Assembly: GCF_028294535.1 (NCBI RefSeq)
Contig: NZ_JAQBIE010000007.1
Coordinates: 145,417 to 209,416 of the forward strand
Direction: 5' to 3'
DNA from: Paracoccus onchidii
GTDB lineage: Bacteria; Pseudomonadota; Alphaproteobacteria; Rhodobacterales; Rhodobacteraceae
Length of the DNA: 64,000 bases
The position numbers were made by a program, and so were the translations under genes. The notes beneath the pieces were generated by a model that searched no databases, was not told where the DNA came from, and worked only from the letters and a program-made list of their open reading frames with translations. Of the stretch, positions 1-10,444 are shown in pieces; position 1 is the first letter of the stretch; each line of letters opens with the position of its first letter.

Positions 1-605
1 CCGTCGGCAAGCGTGCGGGTCGCCCGTCGGCGCGGCAGGATCACGTAAATGCCTTGCTGGTCAGCCATGCACAGGCTGGCCGCCGCGTGGTGCGGCTGAA
101 ATCCGGCGATGCGGGTATTTTCGGACGGCTGGAGGAAGAACTGGTCGCCCTGGCCGGGGCCGGTATCGCATTCGAGATCATACCCGGCGTCACCTCTGCC
201 AGCGCGGCGGCGGCGGCGGCTGGTATTCCGCTGACCCGTCGCCTGACCTCGAGGCGGGTGCAATTCGTAACCGGAGCCGATGTCACCGGAGAGCTGCCCC
301 ATGATGTCAACTGGGCCGCGCTTGCAGATCCGGCGGTGACGACGGTGGTATTCATGGGGCAGCGCAGCTTTCCGCGCCTGGCCGAGGGGCTGAAGGCCCA
401 CGGGTTGTCTGATGATACGCCGGCGCTGTTTGCCGAGGCCGTGGGCCATCCCCATCAACGGCTGGTTCGCACCACGGTTTCGAAACTGGCCGCGATGATG
501 GCCCAGGCCAAGGTGGTGCAACCCGGCATCATTCTCTACGGGCCGCTGGCCTTTGATACGCCGGAATTGCACGGCGGATCCCCGGGCGCGGCACCCGATA
601 GCTAA
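1..605 (+). CDS. cobA: Uroporphyrinogen-III C-methyltransferase, 3' part (5' end outside window)
   Basis: The frame is open from the left edge (first full codon at base 3) to TAA at 603-605, so the start lies upstream. The enzyme makes precorrin-2 from uroporphyrinogen III using SAM, feeding siroheme and cobalamin. Visible family signatures are GKRAGRPSARQ, then VVRLKSGDAGIFGRLEEE, then the PGVTSASAAAA and GIPLTRR blocks that shape the SAM and substrate sites. Only the methyltransferase domain is visible, so this may be stand-alone CobA or the C-terminal third of a CysG siroheme synthase. The TTG at base 54 is internal, because conserved family sequence continues upstream of it. Confidence 0.85.
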   Translation, partial: VGKRAGRPSARQDHVNALLVSHAQAGRRVVRLKSGDAGIFGRLEEELVALAGAGIAFEIIPGVTSASAAAAAAGIPLTRRLTSRRVQFVTGADVTGELPHDVNWAALADPAVTTVVFMGQRSFPRLAEGLKAHGLSDDTPALFAEAVGHPHQRLVRTTVSKLAAMMAQAKVVQPGIILYGPLAFDTPELHGGSPGAAPDS

Positions 606-706
606 AATCCCGATTACTTCCTGTGTCGTTTGGGATGCGGATGAATGGCTTGTTAATCTGGCGGGCCTAGGGTCGTGGCGTCACATAGCTTGGGTCCTGT
701 AAACCG

Positions 707-3700
707 ATGTTCACCTATCGCCACGTGGTCACGCATGGTGCGGCCACATCACGTTGGCTGATAAATGTAACCGATCTGGTCATCGCACGGGTCGGGGGCG
801 AATATTTCCTGTTCTCGACGACCCATCATGACGGTGGCATCACCAGCTATTCCTTTCGCGATCCCGACAACGCGATCGAGGTTGCGGGGCACCAACCCTA
901 TCCCAACGGATTTTCCTATCAGGGCGCACCAGAGCTGTCGCTGCTGGATATTGGCGGGGGCAGCTATCTTCACCTTGGTCAGCTGGGTGGCGCGGAAGGC
1001 CTGACATCATATATCGGATCCGACGGTGGCCCCGCCTCGTTTCAGCGCATGTTTCCGACCGCTGTGATCGGCACCAAGCTGACCGCGATGGGTCAGTTCT
1101 CTGCCGGCGCGGGCGACTTTGTATATGCGGCACAGGCATCGGATCTGACGCTGAAGATCTACAGCCAGTCCGCGACAGGTGAAATTGCACCTGTGTCCTC
1201 GGTTGAACTGCCGTTGTCGGGCGGAATGCCGGGGGCGTCGCTGGATCAGATCATTGATGTCGTGGTTGATGGTCAACGACTGCTGATTGCCCTGTCATCG
1301 GGCGGGAATTTCGTGTCGACCCACAAGATCGGCGAGGACGGTGTGCTTGGCGCCGGGGCCATGCATGTATCGGCACAAGGAACCGGATACTCTGTTCCAA
1401 ATCATGCCGCGACCCTGCAATTCGGCGGGCGGGATTTCCTGGTGGTTTCCGGGGCCTCTTCGTCGTCTCTCAGCGTGTTCAAGCTGTCCCGCGACGGGGC
1501 GCTGGAGGTGACCGATCACGTGATCGATGAACTGACAACCCGGTTTCGGTCTGCCACGGCGCTGGAAACGGCGGTCATCGACGGGCGCGGCTTCGTGTTC
1601 GCGGGTGGGGCTGATGACGGGCTGTCCGTGTTCAGCCTGTTGCCCGATGGGCGTTTGCTGCATGAGCTGAATATCGTGGACAGCCAGGCAATGTCGCTGG
1701 CCAATGTCAGCGATATCGAGGCTGTTGTGTCCGGCGGCAAGATCGGCCTGTTCGTGTCAAGCGCGACGGAAACCGGCGTCACGCAGCTATCGCTCGATCC
1801 GGGGCGTATTGGCGACACCGGATTCGCGGCATCGGGAGTGGCGCGCGGTGGCGAGCGCGACGATATGCTGGTTGCCCGTTCCGGCACCACGCGGCTTGAC
1901 GGCAATGGCGGTGACGACATCCTGGTTCCCGGGGAAGGCGACATCACCATGTCCGGGGGGGCAGGCAATGATGTATTCGTGCTGTCCCGCGCCGGACATA
2001 TCGTGATCGAAGATTACAACCCCGATCAGGACCGGTTGGACATGTCATTGCTGGGGATGATCCGCAGCACATGGCAACTGAGCTTTCAGCCCCAGTATAC
2101 CGGCGTCCGGATCAGCTATGCTGGCACTCATGTCGATATCTATACATCGGATGGCCGGTCGTTGACGGCTGGCGATTTCTCCAACGACATGTTTCGCGTG
2201 GCCCATTACATGCTACCTGAACTCGATCCCCAGGCCGTATCCGAAGACGATGCCCCCACCACGGTCGGGCGATGGTTGTTTGGCGGCAATGACCCGGACC
2301 AACTGCTGGGCAGCCAGGGGCCCGACAACATTCAGGGCAGGGCGGGCAATGACACGATCTCGGGGTCAGGCGGTCACGACAGCATCCGCGGCGATGAAGG
2401 TCATGACCAGTTGCGCGGCGGAGATGGTGCTGACCGGATCCTCAGTGGAACCGGTTTCGACACGATTTTCGGCGATTCAGGTCAGGACAGCATCTGGGGC
2501 GAGGATGGCGAAGATCTGATTTATGGCGGTCAGGGCGCAGACTGGCTGTTTGGCGGGCTGAACAATGACCGGCTATATGGTGGTGACGGCGCTGACCGGA
2601 TCTTTGGGGAATCCGGGCATGACACACTGGTCGGTGACGATGGCGATGACTGGCTGGAAGATCTGTCGGGCAACAACAACCTGATCGGCAGCGATGGCGA
2701 CGATACGCTTGTTGCCGGTGCCGGTCAGGATCTGTTGTTCGGCCAGGCGGGGCGCGATCGTCTTTATGGCGGTGGGGGGCGCGACGAAATATCGGGGGGC
2801 GATGGCGATGACCGGCTGTGGGGTCAGGACGGCGCGGATCTGTTGAGGGGCGAAAGCGGGGCGGACACGCTGGACGGGGGGGCAGGAAATGACCGTCTGT
2901 TCGGGGGCACCGGAAATGATGACCTGTTCGGCGGAAGCGGGCATGATCTGCTTCAGGATGCCAGCGGTGACAACCGCCTTGACGGCGGTTCGGGGCGCGA
3001 CACGCTGATTGCGGGAAGTGGGTCCGGCGGGGGGCGCAACCAGCTGAAAGGCGGCGATGGCGACGATCTGCTGACGGGCGGGGCTGGTCATGATTCCCTG
3101 TATGGTCAGGATGGTGGCGACCTTCTGCATGGTGGCGGCGGTGACGATTTTCTGGGGGCGGGCACAGGAAATGACACGCTATATGGCAATGATGGCACAG
3201 ATACGTTGCAGGCCAGTTCCGGGCGCAACCTGTTGCTGGGCGGGCGCGGCTTTGACGTGCTGTTTGGTGGCGATGACAATGACACGCTGCGCGGTGGATA
3301 TGGGCATGACCAATTGGAGGATATGTCCGGCAACAACCAGCTTTTTGGGGATGACGGGGAAGACCGGCTGACTGCCGGTTCCGGGACCGATTCGCTATAT
3401 GGCGGAAATGATGACGATCTGCTGAAAGCGGGGGGCGGGAACGATCTTCTGGATGGAGGCGGCGGTAATGACACGCTTTACGGCCAATCGGGCCATGATG
3501 TCCTGAAAGGCGGAAGAGGCAGCGATCTGATTGGCGGCGGCGGTGGGAACGACCGGATTCTCGGCGGGTATGGCCACGACACCCTGATCGGCAGCAATGG
3601 TCAGGATTGGTTGCAGGATCCGGGCGGCAACAACAGGCTGGAAGGTGGCAGCGGCAATGACACGCTGATTGGCGGCACCGGCAGGGACAAGCTCTATGGC

Positions 3701-4204
3701 AATTCGGGCCGTGATGAACTCACGGGCGGCAATGGTGATGATACGCTGTTTGGCGGGCGCGGCGATGACCGGATCGATGGCCAGAAACATGATGACAGCC
3801 TGGATGGCGGCTATGGGCATGACAAGCTGTTCGGGCGCAGCGGCGAGGACACGTTGTTTGGCCGTTCGGGCGACGATACCTTGCTGGGCGGGGGCGGGCG
3901 CGACTGGCTTTATGGCGGGCAGGGCAGGGATGTTTTCAAATATACCGACAAAGGCGACAGCGGCACGGGCAGCAAGTCCGACGTCATTGTGAATTTCGCG
4001 CAGGGGCAGGATGTGCTGGACTTGGGGCCGCTTGACCTGCGCTATGTCGGTCAACGCGGGTTCCATGATGATCATCAGCTGCGCTGGCAGCATGTCGGAT
4101 CGGAAACCCGCATCCAGATTGATCTGGATGGTGACGGGCGGGCCGATATGGTGATCCGGCTGACTGGGCATTACGACCTGTCCGCTGATGATTTCCTGCT
4201 TTAG
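707..4204 (+). CDS. RTX (calcium-binding repeat) protein with N-terminal propeller-like region
   Basis: A 1165-residue acidic protein. Residues about 1-390 contain repeated beta-rich segments such as [20 protein letters not shown] and [13 protein letters not shown], suggesting a beta-propeller. After a short RTX patch near 385-430, residues about 520-1085 are almost continuous GGxGxDxLxG nonapeptides, which bind calcium after export. The last 80 residues, with FKYTDKGDS and [13 protein letters not shown], resemble the C-terminal part of type I secretion substrates. No Sec signal is seen, and no type I ABC or membrane-fusion gene is adjacent. No catalytic domain is recognisable, so adhesin, matrix or enzyme roles remain open. 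The stop overlaps the queG stop in convergent orientation (TTAG, 4201-4204). Confidence 0.85.
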   Translation: MFTYRHVVTHGAATSRWLINVTDLVIARVGGEYFLFSTTHHDGGITSYSFRDPDNAIEVAGHQPYPNGFSYQGAPELSLLDIGGGSYLHLGQLGGAEGLTSYIGSDGGPASFQRMFPTAVIGTKLTAMGQFSAGAGDFVYAAQASDLTLKIYSQSATGEIAPVSSVELPLSGGMPGASLDQIIDVVVDGQRLLIALSSGGNFVSTHKIGEDGVLGAGAMHVSAQGTGYSVPNHAATLQFGGRDFLVVSGASSSSLSVFKLSRDGALEVTDHVIDELTTRFRSATALETAVIDGRGFVFAGGADDGLSVFSLLPDGRLLHELNIVDSQAMSLANVSDIEAVVSGGKIGLFVSSATETGVTQLSLDPGRIGDTGFAASGVARGGERDDMLVARSGTTRLDGNGGDDILVPGEGDITMSGGAGNDVFVLSRAGHIVIEDYNPDQDRLDMSLLGMIRSTWQLSFQPQYTGVRISYAGTHVDIYTSDGRSLTAGDFSNDMFRVAHYMLPELDPQAVSEDDAPTTVGRWLFGGNDPDQLLGSQGPDNIQGRAGNDTISGSGGHDSIRGDEGHDQLRGGDGADRILSGTGFDTIFGDSGQDSIWGEDGEDLIYGGQGADWLFGGLNNDRLYGGDGADRIFGESGHDTLVGDDGDDWLEDLSGNNNLIGSDGDDTLVAGAGQDLLFGQAGRDRLYGGGGRDEISGGDGDDRLWGQDGADLLRGESGADTLDGGAGNDRLFGGTGNDDLFGGSGHDLLQDASGDNRLDGGSGRDTLIAGSGSGGGRNQLKGGDGDDLLTGGAGHDSLYGQDGGDLLHGGGGDDFLGAGTGNDTLYGNDGTDTLQASSGRNLLLGGRGFDVLFGGDDNDTLRGGYGHDQLEDMSGNNQLFGDDGEDRLTAGSGTDSLYGGNDDDLLKAGGGNDLLDGGGGNDTLYGQSGHDVLKGGRGSDLIGGGGGNDRILGGYGHDTLIGSNGQDWLQDPGGNNRLEGGSGNDTLIGGTGRDKLYGNSGRDELTGGNGDDTLFGGRGDDRIDGQKHDDSLDGGYGHDKLFGRSGEDTLFGRSGDDTLLGGGGRDWLYGGQGRDVFKYTDKGDSGTGSKSDVIVNFAQGQDVLDLGPLDLRYVGQRGFHDDHQLRWQHVGSETRIQIDLDGDGRADMVIRLTGHYDLSADDFLL

Positions 4205-5307
4205 CGATCGGGCATTAATCGCAGCGCAGCCCATCTTGCGGCATCCGCGACCGCCTCATCCGGATCTTCGGTCAATCGTTGCGCGATCGGGCGCAGCCTC
4301 TGTTTTCCTGAATTTCCGATTGCATACAGCACATTTCGCACCATGCGATTGCGCCCGATCCGCTTGATCGGACTGCCCGAAAACCTTGTACGGAAGGCGG
4401 CATCGTCCAGCTGGGCCAATTCCTCGAGCGGGGGCGCGTGCACGATACCATGGTAGCGCATTTCCTGCCCTTGCTGGGCAAACTTGTTCCATGGACAAAC
4501 CGCAAGGCAGTCGTCACATCCATAAATTCGATTGCCCATCAAGGCACGCAGTTCGGGATCGACCGGGCCGTGATGCTCAATCGTCAGATAGGAAATGCAA
4601 CGCCGCGCATCCAGTTGGAACGGCGCGGGGAAGGCCGCTGTGGGGCAGGCGTCCAGACAGGCACGGCATGATCCGCAATGTTCGTGTTCAGGTGGGTCGG
4701 GGGGCAAGGCGCAGGTTGTGAAAATGGCCCCCAGAAAGAACCAGCTGCCCAGATCGCGCGACAGAAGATTGGTGTGCTTGCCCTGCCAGCCGAGGCCGGC
4801 GGCTTCGGCCAAGGGTTTTTCCATCACGGGCGCGGTGTCCACGAAAACCTTGATCTGTTCTTCGGGGCGATGTTCCAGCAGCCACCGGCCCAGTCGCTTC
4901 AGGCGTTTCTTGACGATGTCATGATAGTCGCGCCCCTGTGCATAGACACTGATCGCACCATGATCTGGATGTTTCAGCACCTCCAGCGGATCATGATCCG
5001 GGGTGTAAAGTTCGGCCAGCATGATGACCGATTGCGCTTCTGGCCACAGTGCCGCTGGATTGCCGCGCCAATGCGTGCGTTCCGCCATCCAGCCCATTTG
5101 ACCATGGCGGTTTTCCTGCAGAAATTCTTGCAGGCGCCCGGCCACATGGGGAACGGCGTCGGGCCGCGTGACGCGCATCTTGGCAAACCCCATTTCCTGC
5201 GCCTGTGCGTCAAGAACCCGCTTGAATTCATGCAGGTCGGGATCACCTGTCGCCCCGCCAGCAGCTTTGGCGGGGCGGGGGTGCCTATCCGAAGTCGAGT
5301 TCGGCAT
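4201..5307 (-). CDS. queG: Epoxyqueuosine reductase QueG
   Basis: Catalyses the last step of queuosine synthesis, reducing epoxyqueuosine to queuosine in tRNA, with cobalamin and two 4Fe-4S clusters. The 368-residue protein has the VDTAPV segment (Asp157), a first ferredoxin-like cluster (Cys211, 214, 217, 221) and a second cluster region (Cys237, 264, 267, 271 in [10 protein letters not shown]). The C-terminus is a HEAT-like stretch. An earlier in-frame start exists near 5424, but it would run far into the upstream gene. The ATG at 5307 overlaps the FzlA-like stop by 23 nt and gives normal family length. The pair looks co-transcribed. Confidence 0.93.
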   Translation of the reverse strand: MPNSTSDRHPRPAKAAGGATGDPDLHEFKRVLDAQAQEMGFAKMRVTRPDAVPHVAGRLQEFLQENRHGQMGWMAERTHWRGNPAALWPEAQSVIMLAELYTPDHDPLEVLKHPDHGAISVYAQGRDYHDIVKKRLKRLGRWLLEHRPEEQIKVFVDTAPVMEKPLAEAAGLGWQGKHTNLLSRDLGSWFFLGAIFTTCALPPDPPEHEHCGSCRACLDACPTAAFPAPFQLDARRCISYLTIEHHGPVDPELRALMGNRIYGCDDCLAVCPWNKFAQQGQEMRYHGIVHAPPLEELAQLDDAAFRTRFSGSPIKRIGRNRMVRNVLYAIGNSGKQRLRPIAQRLTEDPDEAVADAARWAALRLMPDR

Positions 5308-5971
5308 AATGCGGGGCCGGATGGATTCCGGGGACCTGATCGGCCAGAACCGAGCGGAACGCGGGGCGCGACTTGATCGTGGCATACCAGTCGCGCAGCA
5401 TCTCGGACCGGTCCCAATCCACATCAGAGATATAGTCCAGACAAGAAAAATGCGCCGCCGCCGTGAAATCGGCCAGCGTCAGCGTATTCCCCGCCAGCCA
5501 TTTGCGCGTTTCCAGAAGGGTTGTCAGATAGTCGACATGTTCCTTGATCGCCCGCAGCCCGTCCTTGACGGCACGGCTGTCTGGATAGCCCGAGCGCATG
5601 ATCTTTTTCCAGACCCGCTCATTCATGATGGGCTGTGTCACCTCGGTGTTGAACTTGTCGTCGAACCAGGCGCACAGGCGTCGCACCTCGTGGCGTTCCA
5701 GCGGCGCCTGGGGCATCAGGGCCGGTGTCGGCACCGCCTCGTCCAGATATTCGACAATGGCCTGGCTTTCGGCCAGCATGTTGCCGCGATACCGCAGCAC
5801 CGGCAGTTTTCCGGCCGGATTCCGGCGTTTCAGATCGGGCGGGCTTTCCCAATAGCGTTCTTCGACCAGTTCCACCTCGATCTTCTTTTCGGCCAGAACC
5901 AGCCGCACCTTCCGGCAGAAGGGCGACAGCATAGAATGGTAAAGTCGCGTGGTCTGCGTATTGTTATTCAT
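5285..5971 (-). CDS. Glutathione S-transferase-fold protein, FzlA-like
   Basis: A 228-residue protein with an N-terminal thioredoxin-like GST domain ([40 protein letters not shown]) and an all-helical C-terminal domain ([16 protein letters not shown]). The ending [12 protein letters not shown] and the EERYWE segment resemble FzlA, the alphaproteobacterial GST homologue that binds FtsZ and regulates division. The fold is clear; the FzlA assignment rests on remembered family features and is moderate. Some other alphaproteobacteria also have fzlA-like genes near queG. An ordinary GST remains the alternative. The start is the ATG at 5971, and the 3' end overlaps queG. Confidence 0.8.
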   Translation of the reverse strand: MNNNTQTTRLYHSMLSPFCRKVRLVLAEKKIEVELVEERYWESPPDLKRRNPAGKLPVLRYRGNMLAESQAIVEYLDEAVPTPALMPQAPLERHEVRRLCAWFDDKFNTEVTQPIMNERVWKKIMRSGYPDSRAVKDGLRAIKEHVDYLTTLLETRKWLAGNTLTLADFTAAAHFSCLDYISDVDWDRSEMLRDWYATIKSRPAFRSVLADQVPGIHPAPHYAELDFG

Positions 5972-6049
5972 CGACTGCTCGAGACCTCATTGTTTCGCAA
6001 CGCCGCCTTGATAAGCGCGGGCCCCGTCCGTTTCAACTGTGGGCAGGCG

Positions 6050-6784
6050 CTAGAGGCAATCGGCGCGGCCATCCCGCGCGATCGTCGCGGCACCGTCGGC
6101 GATCGATCGCGACCGGCGCGAGGCACGGTTCGGATCGCGCGCCTTGGGTGCGGGCAACACCGCCGCCAGGCGGGCCGCCTGCACCGCCGTAAGATCGGAT
6201 GGTTCGACGCCGTAATATTCTCGCGCCGCCGCGCGCACACCAAAGATGCCGGGACCGAATTCGGCGACATTCAGGTAAACCTCAAGGATGCGCGATTTGG
6301 ACCACATGGCTTCGATCAGCGGTGTATAGGCGGTTTCCAGCAGCTTTCGCGGCCAACTGCGGCCCTGCCAAAGAAAGACGTTCTTGGCGGTTTGCTGGCT
6401 TATTGTCGACGCCCCCCGGCTGGACCCGGATGCCACGACCTTGCGGATCTCGGCCATGTCAAAGCCCCAATGAAGGCAGAAATTTGCATCCTCTGCGGCC
6501 ACGACCGAACGGCGCATGACGGGTGAAATATCTTCGATCGTCACCCATGATCGCGACTTGATCGGATATTGACGGGATTCCGCGACAATCGTCCATGTCG
6601 TCGGTGGATTGATCAGGCCATACACCGCAACCAGCACCGCCATCAGCGTCAGAACCCGCACAAGAAACCACCGCAACCAGATGAGCAGACGGCGCAGGGG
6701 GCGCCAGCGGACTGTCTTCCGTTTGTCGCCCGGCTTCGAGGGCAGGTCGGTCGCCGGTGGGCGGAACAGGGCGCGCAGGATCAT
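6050..6784 (-). CDS. mtgA: Monofunctional biosynthetic peptidoglycan transglycosylase
   Basis: A 244-residue inner-membrane protein that polymerises lipid II into glycan strands. One membrane segment lies at about residues 34-58 and is followed by a GT51 domain. Catalytic Glu98 is in AAEDANF, with GASTISQQ at 124-131 and ILEVYLNVAEFG at about 166-177 forming the other conserved blocks. No transpeptidase domain follows, which separates it from class A PBPs. It lies 45 bases downstream of the Bat cluster on the same strand and may be read from it. Confidence 0.93.
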   Translation of the reverse strand: MILRALFRPPATDLPSKPGDKRKTVRWRPLRRLLIWLRWFLVRVLTLMAVLVAVYGLINPPTTWTIVAESRQYPIKSRSWVTIEDISPVMRRSVVAAEDANFCLHWGFDMAEIRKVVASGSSRGASTISQQTAKNVFLWQGRSWPRKLLETAYTPLIEAMWSKSRILEVYLNVAEFGPGIFGVRAAAREYYGVEPSDLTAVQAARLAAVLPAPKARDPNRASRRSRSIADGAATIARDGRADCL

Positions 6785-6829
6785 GATCGGGATTTCTCAT
6801 GCGCCGGCACGTTCCGTCAAGGCAATGTA

Positions 6830-7993
6830 TCAGCTGTCCGGGGGATTTCGGCGCGCGCGGCGATTCGCGCCAAGATAGGACCGCAGCCAGACGCCTGCGT
6901 CGAACTGCGTCATCGGGCTGGCCCCGAACAGTTGCCGATCCAGTGCCGAGGTGTCGTGGTGCATGCCCGTGCGGGTCTCGTGCAGGTCGATGGCGCGGCG
7001 CAGGGCAGGCAGGTCGTTGCGCGCGGCGGCAGTCTTCATGGCCGCGATATGGGGTGAGGGCAGCAGCCGGCGCAGCCATGCCGCCATGCTGTGTGGACGA
7101 AACCTGTAGATCAACAAGGTCAAAGAGATCAGGAAGGACAGCAGCGGCACGACGACCAGCCAGGCATTGCGGAAACCTGGGGCCTCGGCCGCGCCGAAAT
7201 TCGCGCCAAACCCTGCCAAGCCGAAGGGAATCGGCTTCATCGGTGCAACCTCGATCTGGCGGGACATGGTATCGAACCAGGGAAAGCCGAACCCCGGCAG
7301 GATTGCGGGTTCACCGGTATGAGGACGCAATTGCCATTCCCATTCCACCCGCGCGACCGGCCCTTCGGAGGTCAGGATGGATTCGCGAATTTCAGGGGCG
7401 GTGAAGCTGATCATCCAGGGTTGGCGCAGATCGGGGCGTGGCGGCAGGTAATGGGGCAGCGTGCCAAGTGCCTCGATCGTGACCTTTCGGGTCAGAACCT
7501 CGTCTTGCTTCAATTGGCCCGGTTCTGCTGACAATTGGTCAGTCAGGGTCAGGCTGCGGGCGGCAAGCGGCGAATGATCTGCTGGAAACGGCTGAACATT
7601 CAGGGTGGTCTGTGGGGCAGGGACAGAAATTTCGGCTCTGCCGCCATCTGCGGTGACATAGGTCAGGTCATGGTGAACCGGCCCGATATGCAGCCGCCCG
7701 GCCCGGCGGGGGAAAACCGCGATCTGGCGCTCGAAGATTTGCAGAAGTCGGCCGTTAACACGTTCCTTGTGCCAGTCATCGCGCGCGGTTTGCACCCAGT
7801 CATATTCGGGAGAATCGGGGAACTGCATGTCTTCGAGGGAAATCGTCAGGTCATATTCCCCGCGTATCCGCAGCCGGACCATTTCCGACACCACGGGGTT
7901 TCCGTGATCATGCAGGATCATCAGGCGGGCGTCCTGCGCTCCGGCCATGCATCCCGGCAGGATCACGATCAGGATCGCGATGAATCTTACCAT
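6830..7993 (-). CDS. BatD-like membrane protein of the MoxR/Bat cluster
   Basis: A 387-residue protein with an N-terminal signal (VRFIAILIVILPGCMAGAQ) that may be lipoprotein-like, a long periplasmic beta-rich region and a membrane segment near residues 245-270 (WLVVVPLLSFLISLTLLIY). A cytoplasmic tail of about 120 residues follows. Position and topology fit BatD/oxygen-tolerance proteins, which work with the VWA proteins BatA and BatB; the biochemical role is not settled. The ATG at 7993 overlaps the upstream TPR gene stop by 7 nt, indicating translational coupling. Sequence conservation of BatD is low, so the call leans on gene order. Confidence 0.7.
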   Translation of the reverse strand: MVRFIAILIVILPGCMAGAQDARLMILHDHGNPVVSEMVRLRIRGEYDLTISLEDMQFPDSPEYDWVQTARDDWHKERVNGRLLQIFERQIAVFPRRAGRLHIGPVHHDLTYVTADGGRAEISVPAPQTTLNVQPFPADHSPLAARSLTLTDQLSAEPGQLKQDEVLTRKVTIEALGTLPHYLPPRPDLRQPWMISFTAPEIRESILTSEGPVARVEWEWQLRPHTGEPAILPGFGFPWFDTMSRQIEVAPMKPIPFGLAGFGANFGAAEAPGFRNAWLVVVPLLSFLISLTLLIYRFRPHSMAAWLRRLLPSPHIAAMKTAAARNDLPALRRAIDLHETRTGMHHDTSALDRQLFGASPMTQFDAGVWLRSYLGANRRARRNPPDS

Positions 7994-8604
7994 GGTTCAC
8001 CCTCGGATGGGCGGATCAGGCCCAGTTGTGCGCGCCGGTCATATTCGGCCCGCAACCGCAGCTTCAGGAATTCGCCGGGGTCGTCACTGATGGTTTGCAA
8101 CCATATGTCACTGGCGGTGATGCCTTTATTGTCCAGCTTGCGTTCCCATTCGGGTCCGGAGGCATTGGCAAGAAGATCGGCGATGATTGGTGCATCGGTT
8201 GTTATCCCGCCGGCCCCTGAAATCCGACCGGGCACGACTGTCTGTCCACGCACCGGGGGATACATCGCCGCGACGATCTGGCGATTGCGGCGCGCCTGTT
8301 CATCGGCAGGATCGGCAAAGAGCATGGCGTCGAAATAGGCCACCGACAAGGAGTAATCGCCCGTGGCTGCCAGGCTGAGCCCGCGATTGTAGGTTTGCGA
8401 ACGGCCGGCGGCGGCGAAGCTGGCATCGGCTTCCTGATAGGCGCCCGCCCGGTATTGCGCGACGCCGCGTGCCGCCGGGTCGTGCAGGATACGGGTCGCG
8501 ATGCCGTTCCAGCCCGCGCGCAAGGCCAACCGCCCCAGCGCATTTGGCCCTGCGGCCATCAGCATCAGGATCGCCAGCAGCGCAACGAACAGGGCGGATC
8601 TCAT
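7987..8604 (-). CDS. TPR-containing protein of the MoxR/Bat cluster
   Basis: A 205-residue protein with an N-terminal hydrophobic segment (residues 4-22), then helical repeats including VAQYRAGAYQEADASFAAAG and YNRGLSLAATGDYSLSVAYF, which fit tetratricopeptide units. Bat operons often carry such a BatC/BatE-type TPR protein, thought to scaffold the VWA partners at the membrane. The ATG overlaps the batB stop as ATGA, and the 3' end overlaps the BatD-like start. No enzyme motif is seen. Confidence 0.65.
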   Translation of the reverse strand: MRSALFVALLAILMLMAAGPNALGRLALRAGWNGIATRILHDPAARGVAQYRAGAYQEADASFAAAGRSQTYNRGLSLAATGDYSLSVAYFDAMLFADPADEQARRNRQIVAAMYPPVRGQTVVPGRISGAGGITTDAPIIADLLANASGPEWERKLDNKGITASDIWLQTISDDPGEFLKLRLRAEYDRRAQLGLIRPSEGEPW

Positions 8605-9506
8605 AGCGGTCTCCGCAGAAGCAGCATCAGCGGGATCAGCGCCAGTGCCGCCAGAAATGGCCCGAGATCGCGATATTGCAGCGCCGTCAGGTCCGCAGCC
8701 CGATGAACGGAAGGTCCGGTTGACAGCGCCGCCGCCAGACGCGTTGAATCCCCGGCGGGCAGGACCATGCCATCATTGCGCGTCAGGCGGTCCAGCGCAT
8801 CGCCGGGTGGAGGGCTGGCACCCGGTGCCGGGTTGACCAGCCGCAGCGCCGAAATGCGCACCGATTGCGCCGCAAGGCGGTCGGCGGCCGCATTGGTGGC
8901 CGGATCGACGCCACCGCCATCGGAAATCAGGATCAGATCGCCCTGCGGCACTTGTCGGAACATTGTCGCGGCCATGGCCAGGGCGGCGGCGGGCTGGCTG
9001 CCCCGACCGGGGACGGTATCGGCATCAAGCACCGCAAGCAGCGTTTCCAGCGTGGCCGGGTCAGTGGTTGGCGCGGCGGCAAGATAGGCCTCGCCGGTAT
9101 AGACGATCAACCCGACGGGACGCCCCGCAAGCCCTTGCAACACGCCTGCCGCCGCCAGTTGCGCCACCTTGAGATCCGGTCCTGTGGCGACCGATGCCGA
9201 CATGTCGATTGCAATCAGCGCCGCGTCACTTTGGGCCAGGACCGGCGTGTCGCCGCGCGGGATGGCGGGGCCGCTCAGGCCGCAAAGCAAGGCCAGAATC
9301 GCCAATGGCATGCTTAGCCCCTGCAGCCGCGATTGTCGGGTGTGGATGGCCCCCAGGGCGATCATTGCCTGCAACATGGCTTTGGGCATGACCCGTTCCC
9401 ATCCGCCTGCGTCGCCGGGATTGTGCCGCCGCGCGATCGCCATCACCGCCAGCGGGAACAGCCCCAACAACCACAAAGGCCGCAAAAGGATCACGTCAGG
9501 GTCCAT
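8601..9506 (-). CDS. batB: BatB-type VWA-domain membrane protein
   Basis: A 301-residue protein with two N-terminal membrane stretches, a von Willebrand factor A domain and a final hydrophobic segment (FLAALALIPLMLLL). The metal-ion-dependent adhesion site begins with DMSASV, and a second block follows at LILISDGGG. The chosen ATG at 9506 (MDPDVILLRP) overlaps the end of batA by 16 nt. An earlier start at 9581 would read deep into batA. The family is tied to MoxR chaperones and envelope stress or aerotolerance, but the substrate is unknown. Confidence 0.8.
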   Translation of the reverse strand: MDPDVILLRPLWLLGLFPLAVMAIARRHNPGDAGGWERVMPKAMLQAMIALGAIHTRQSRLQGLSMPLAILALLCGLSGPAIPRGDTPVLAQSDAALIAIDMSASVATGPDLKVAQLAAAGVLQGLAGRPVGLIVYTGEAYLAAAPTTDPATLETLLAVLDADTVPGRGSQPAAALAMAATMFRQVPQGDLILISDGGGVDPATNAAADRLAAQSVRISALRLVNPAPGASPPPGDALDRLTRNDGMVLPAGDSTRLAAALSTGPSVHRAADLTALQYRDLGPFLAALALIPLMLLLRRPL

Positions 9507-10444
9507 GCCCGCCTCCGAATTTCGGCAAGGATCAGGCAGGCAAGCGCCAGCCCCGCGGGCCATGCCCAATAGGACCGCCAATAGCGCATCGGCGGGCGGG
9601 TGGCCGGGTTGGGTTCCAACCTATCCAGCGTGGCGGCGACCCTTTCCAGATCGGCGGTGGACCTGACGCGAAAGCTCTGCCCGTTCGAACGTGCGGCGAT
9701 TTCGCGAAGGGTGGCGACATCGACGGCATCGCGGGATTGGGGCTGATCTTCCATATCCGCGGGACCAAGGGCAATCGTATGCACGCGTATCCCGTGTTCT
9801 GCGGCCAGGGCGGCGGCTTCGGGTGCTGGCACATTGCCCGAGGTATCCACCCCGTCCGACAACAATACGATGACCCGCGTCGGGGCGTCGCTATCGCTCA
9901 GGCGGCGCATTGCCAGGCCCAGCCCGTCCGAAATGGCGGTGCCGCGCCCCGAGATGCCGATCTGTGCTTCACGAATGGCGCGGGCGACGGCCTGAACGTC
10001 AAAGGTCAGCGGAGCCGCGAAATAGGCGCGTTCGCCAAAGATGACCAGGCCGATCCGGTCGCCACGTCGCGCCGCGACAAATGTCGCGGCCGTTTTCTTG
10101 ACGGCCTGCAACCGCGTAACCGGCTGATTGTCGAGATGGAAATCCTCTTTCATCATGCTGCCGGACAGATCCAGCGCCAGCACGATGTCACGTCCCGATG
10201 CGGGCACGATATCGGTGATCGCTTCGCTGCGCGGCCCCGCCAGGGCAAGAACCAGCGCGATCCATGCCGCAGCATATAACCGGTTCTCTGCGCTGCGAAG
10301 CAATGGGCGGGCAGGTGCGGCGGCGCGGTCGATGTGAACCGGTACCCGCAAGGCAGGAAACACCGCTGACGCGCCCCTGTGCCACACACGCAGCAAAAGC
10401 GGCAAGGGCAGCAGGATCAGCAGCCATGGCGCGGCAAAGCTCAT
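9491..10444 (-). CDS. batA: BatA-type VWA-domain membrane protein
   Basis: A 317-residue protein with hydrophobic N-terminal segments, a VWA domain and a C-terminal membrane helix (near WPAGLALACLILAEI). The MIDAS motif DLSGSMM (Asp92, Ser94, Ser96) and the later VIVLLSDGVDTSG block are intact, so metal-dependent ligand binding is plausible. The ATG at 10444 overlaps the stop of the DUF4381 gene as ATGA. It is the first of two adjacent VWA genes, the usual order in Bat operons. Confidence 0.85.
   Translation of the reverse strand: MSFAAPWLLILLPLPLLLRVWHRGASAVFPALRVPVHIDRAAAPARPLLRSAENRLYAAAWIALVLALAGPRSEAITDIVPASGRDIVLALDLSGSMMKEDFHLDNQPVTRLQAVKKTAATFVAARRGDRIGLVIFGERAYFAAPLTFDVQAVARAIREAQIGISGRGTAISDGLGLAMRRLSDSDAPTRVIVLLSDGVDTSGNVPAPEAAALAAEHGIRVHTIALGPADMEDQPQSRDAVDVATLREIAARSNGQSFRVRSTADLERVAATLDRLEPNPATRPPMRYWRSYWAWPAGLALACLILAEIRRRAWTLT

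Noticed and set aside
2300..3900. Tandem repeats considered as a CRISPR or satellite array
   Set aside because: The repeats keep reading frame, vary at third positions and encode calcium-binding nonapeptides, so they are coding repeats.
4195..4210. Possible frameshift joining the RTX gene and the next gene
   Set aside because: The genes are convergent and share only overlapping stops; both protein ends are normal.
2573..4234. Long antisense frames across the RTX repeats
   Set aside because: They mirror the periodic GC-rich repeats of the real plus-strand gene, have low-complexity Ala/Ile/Pro composition and no ribosome sites.
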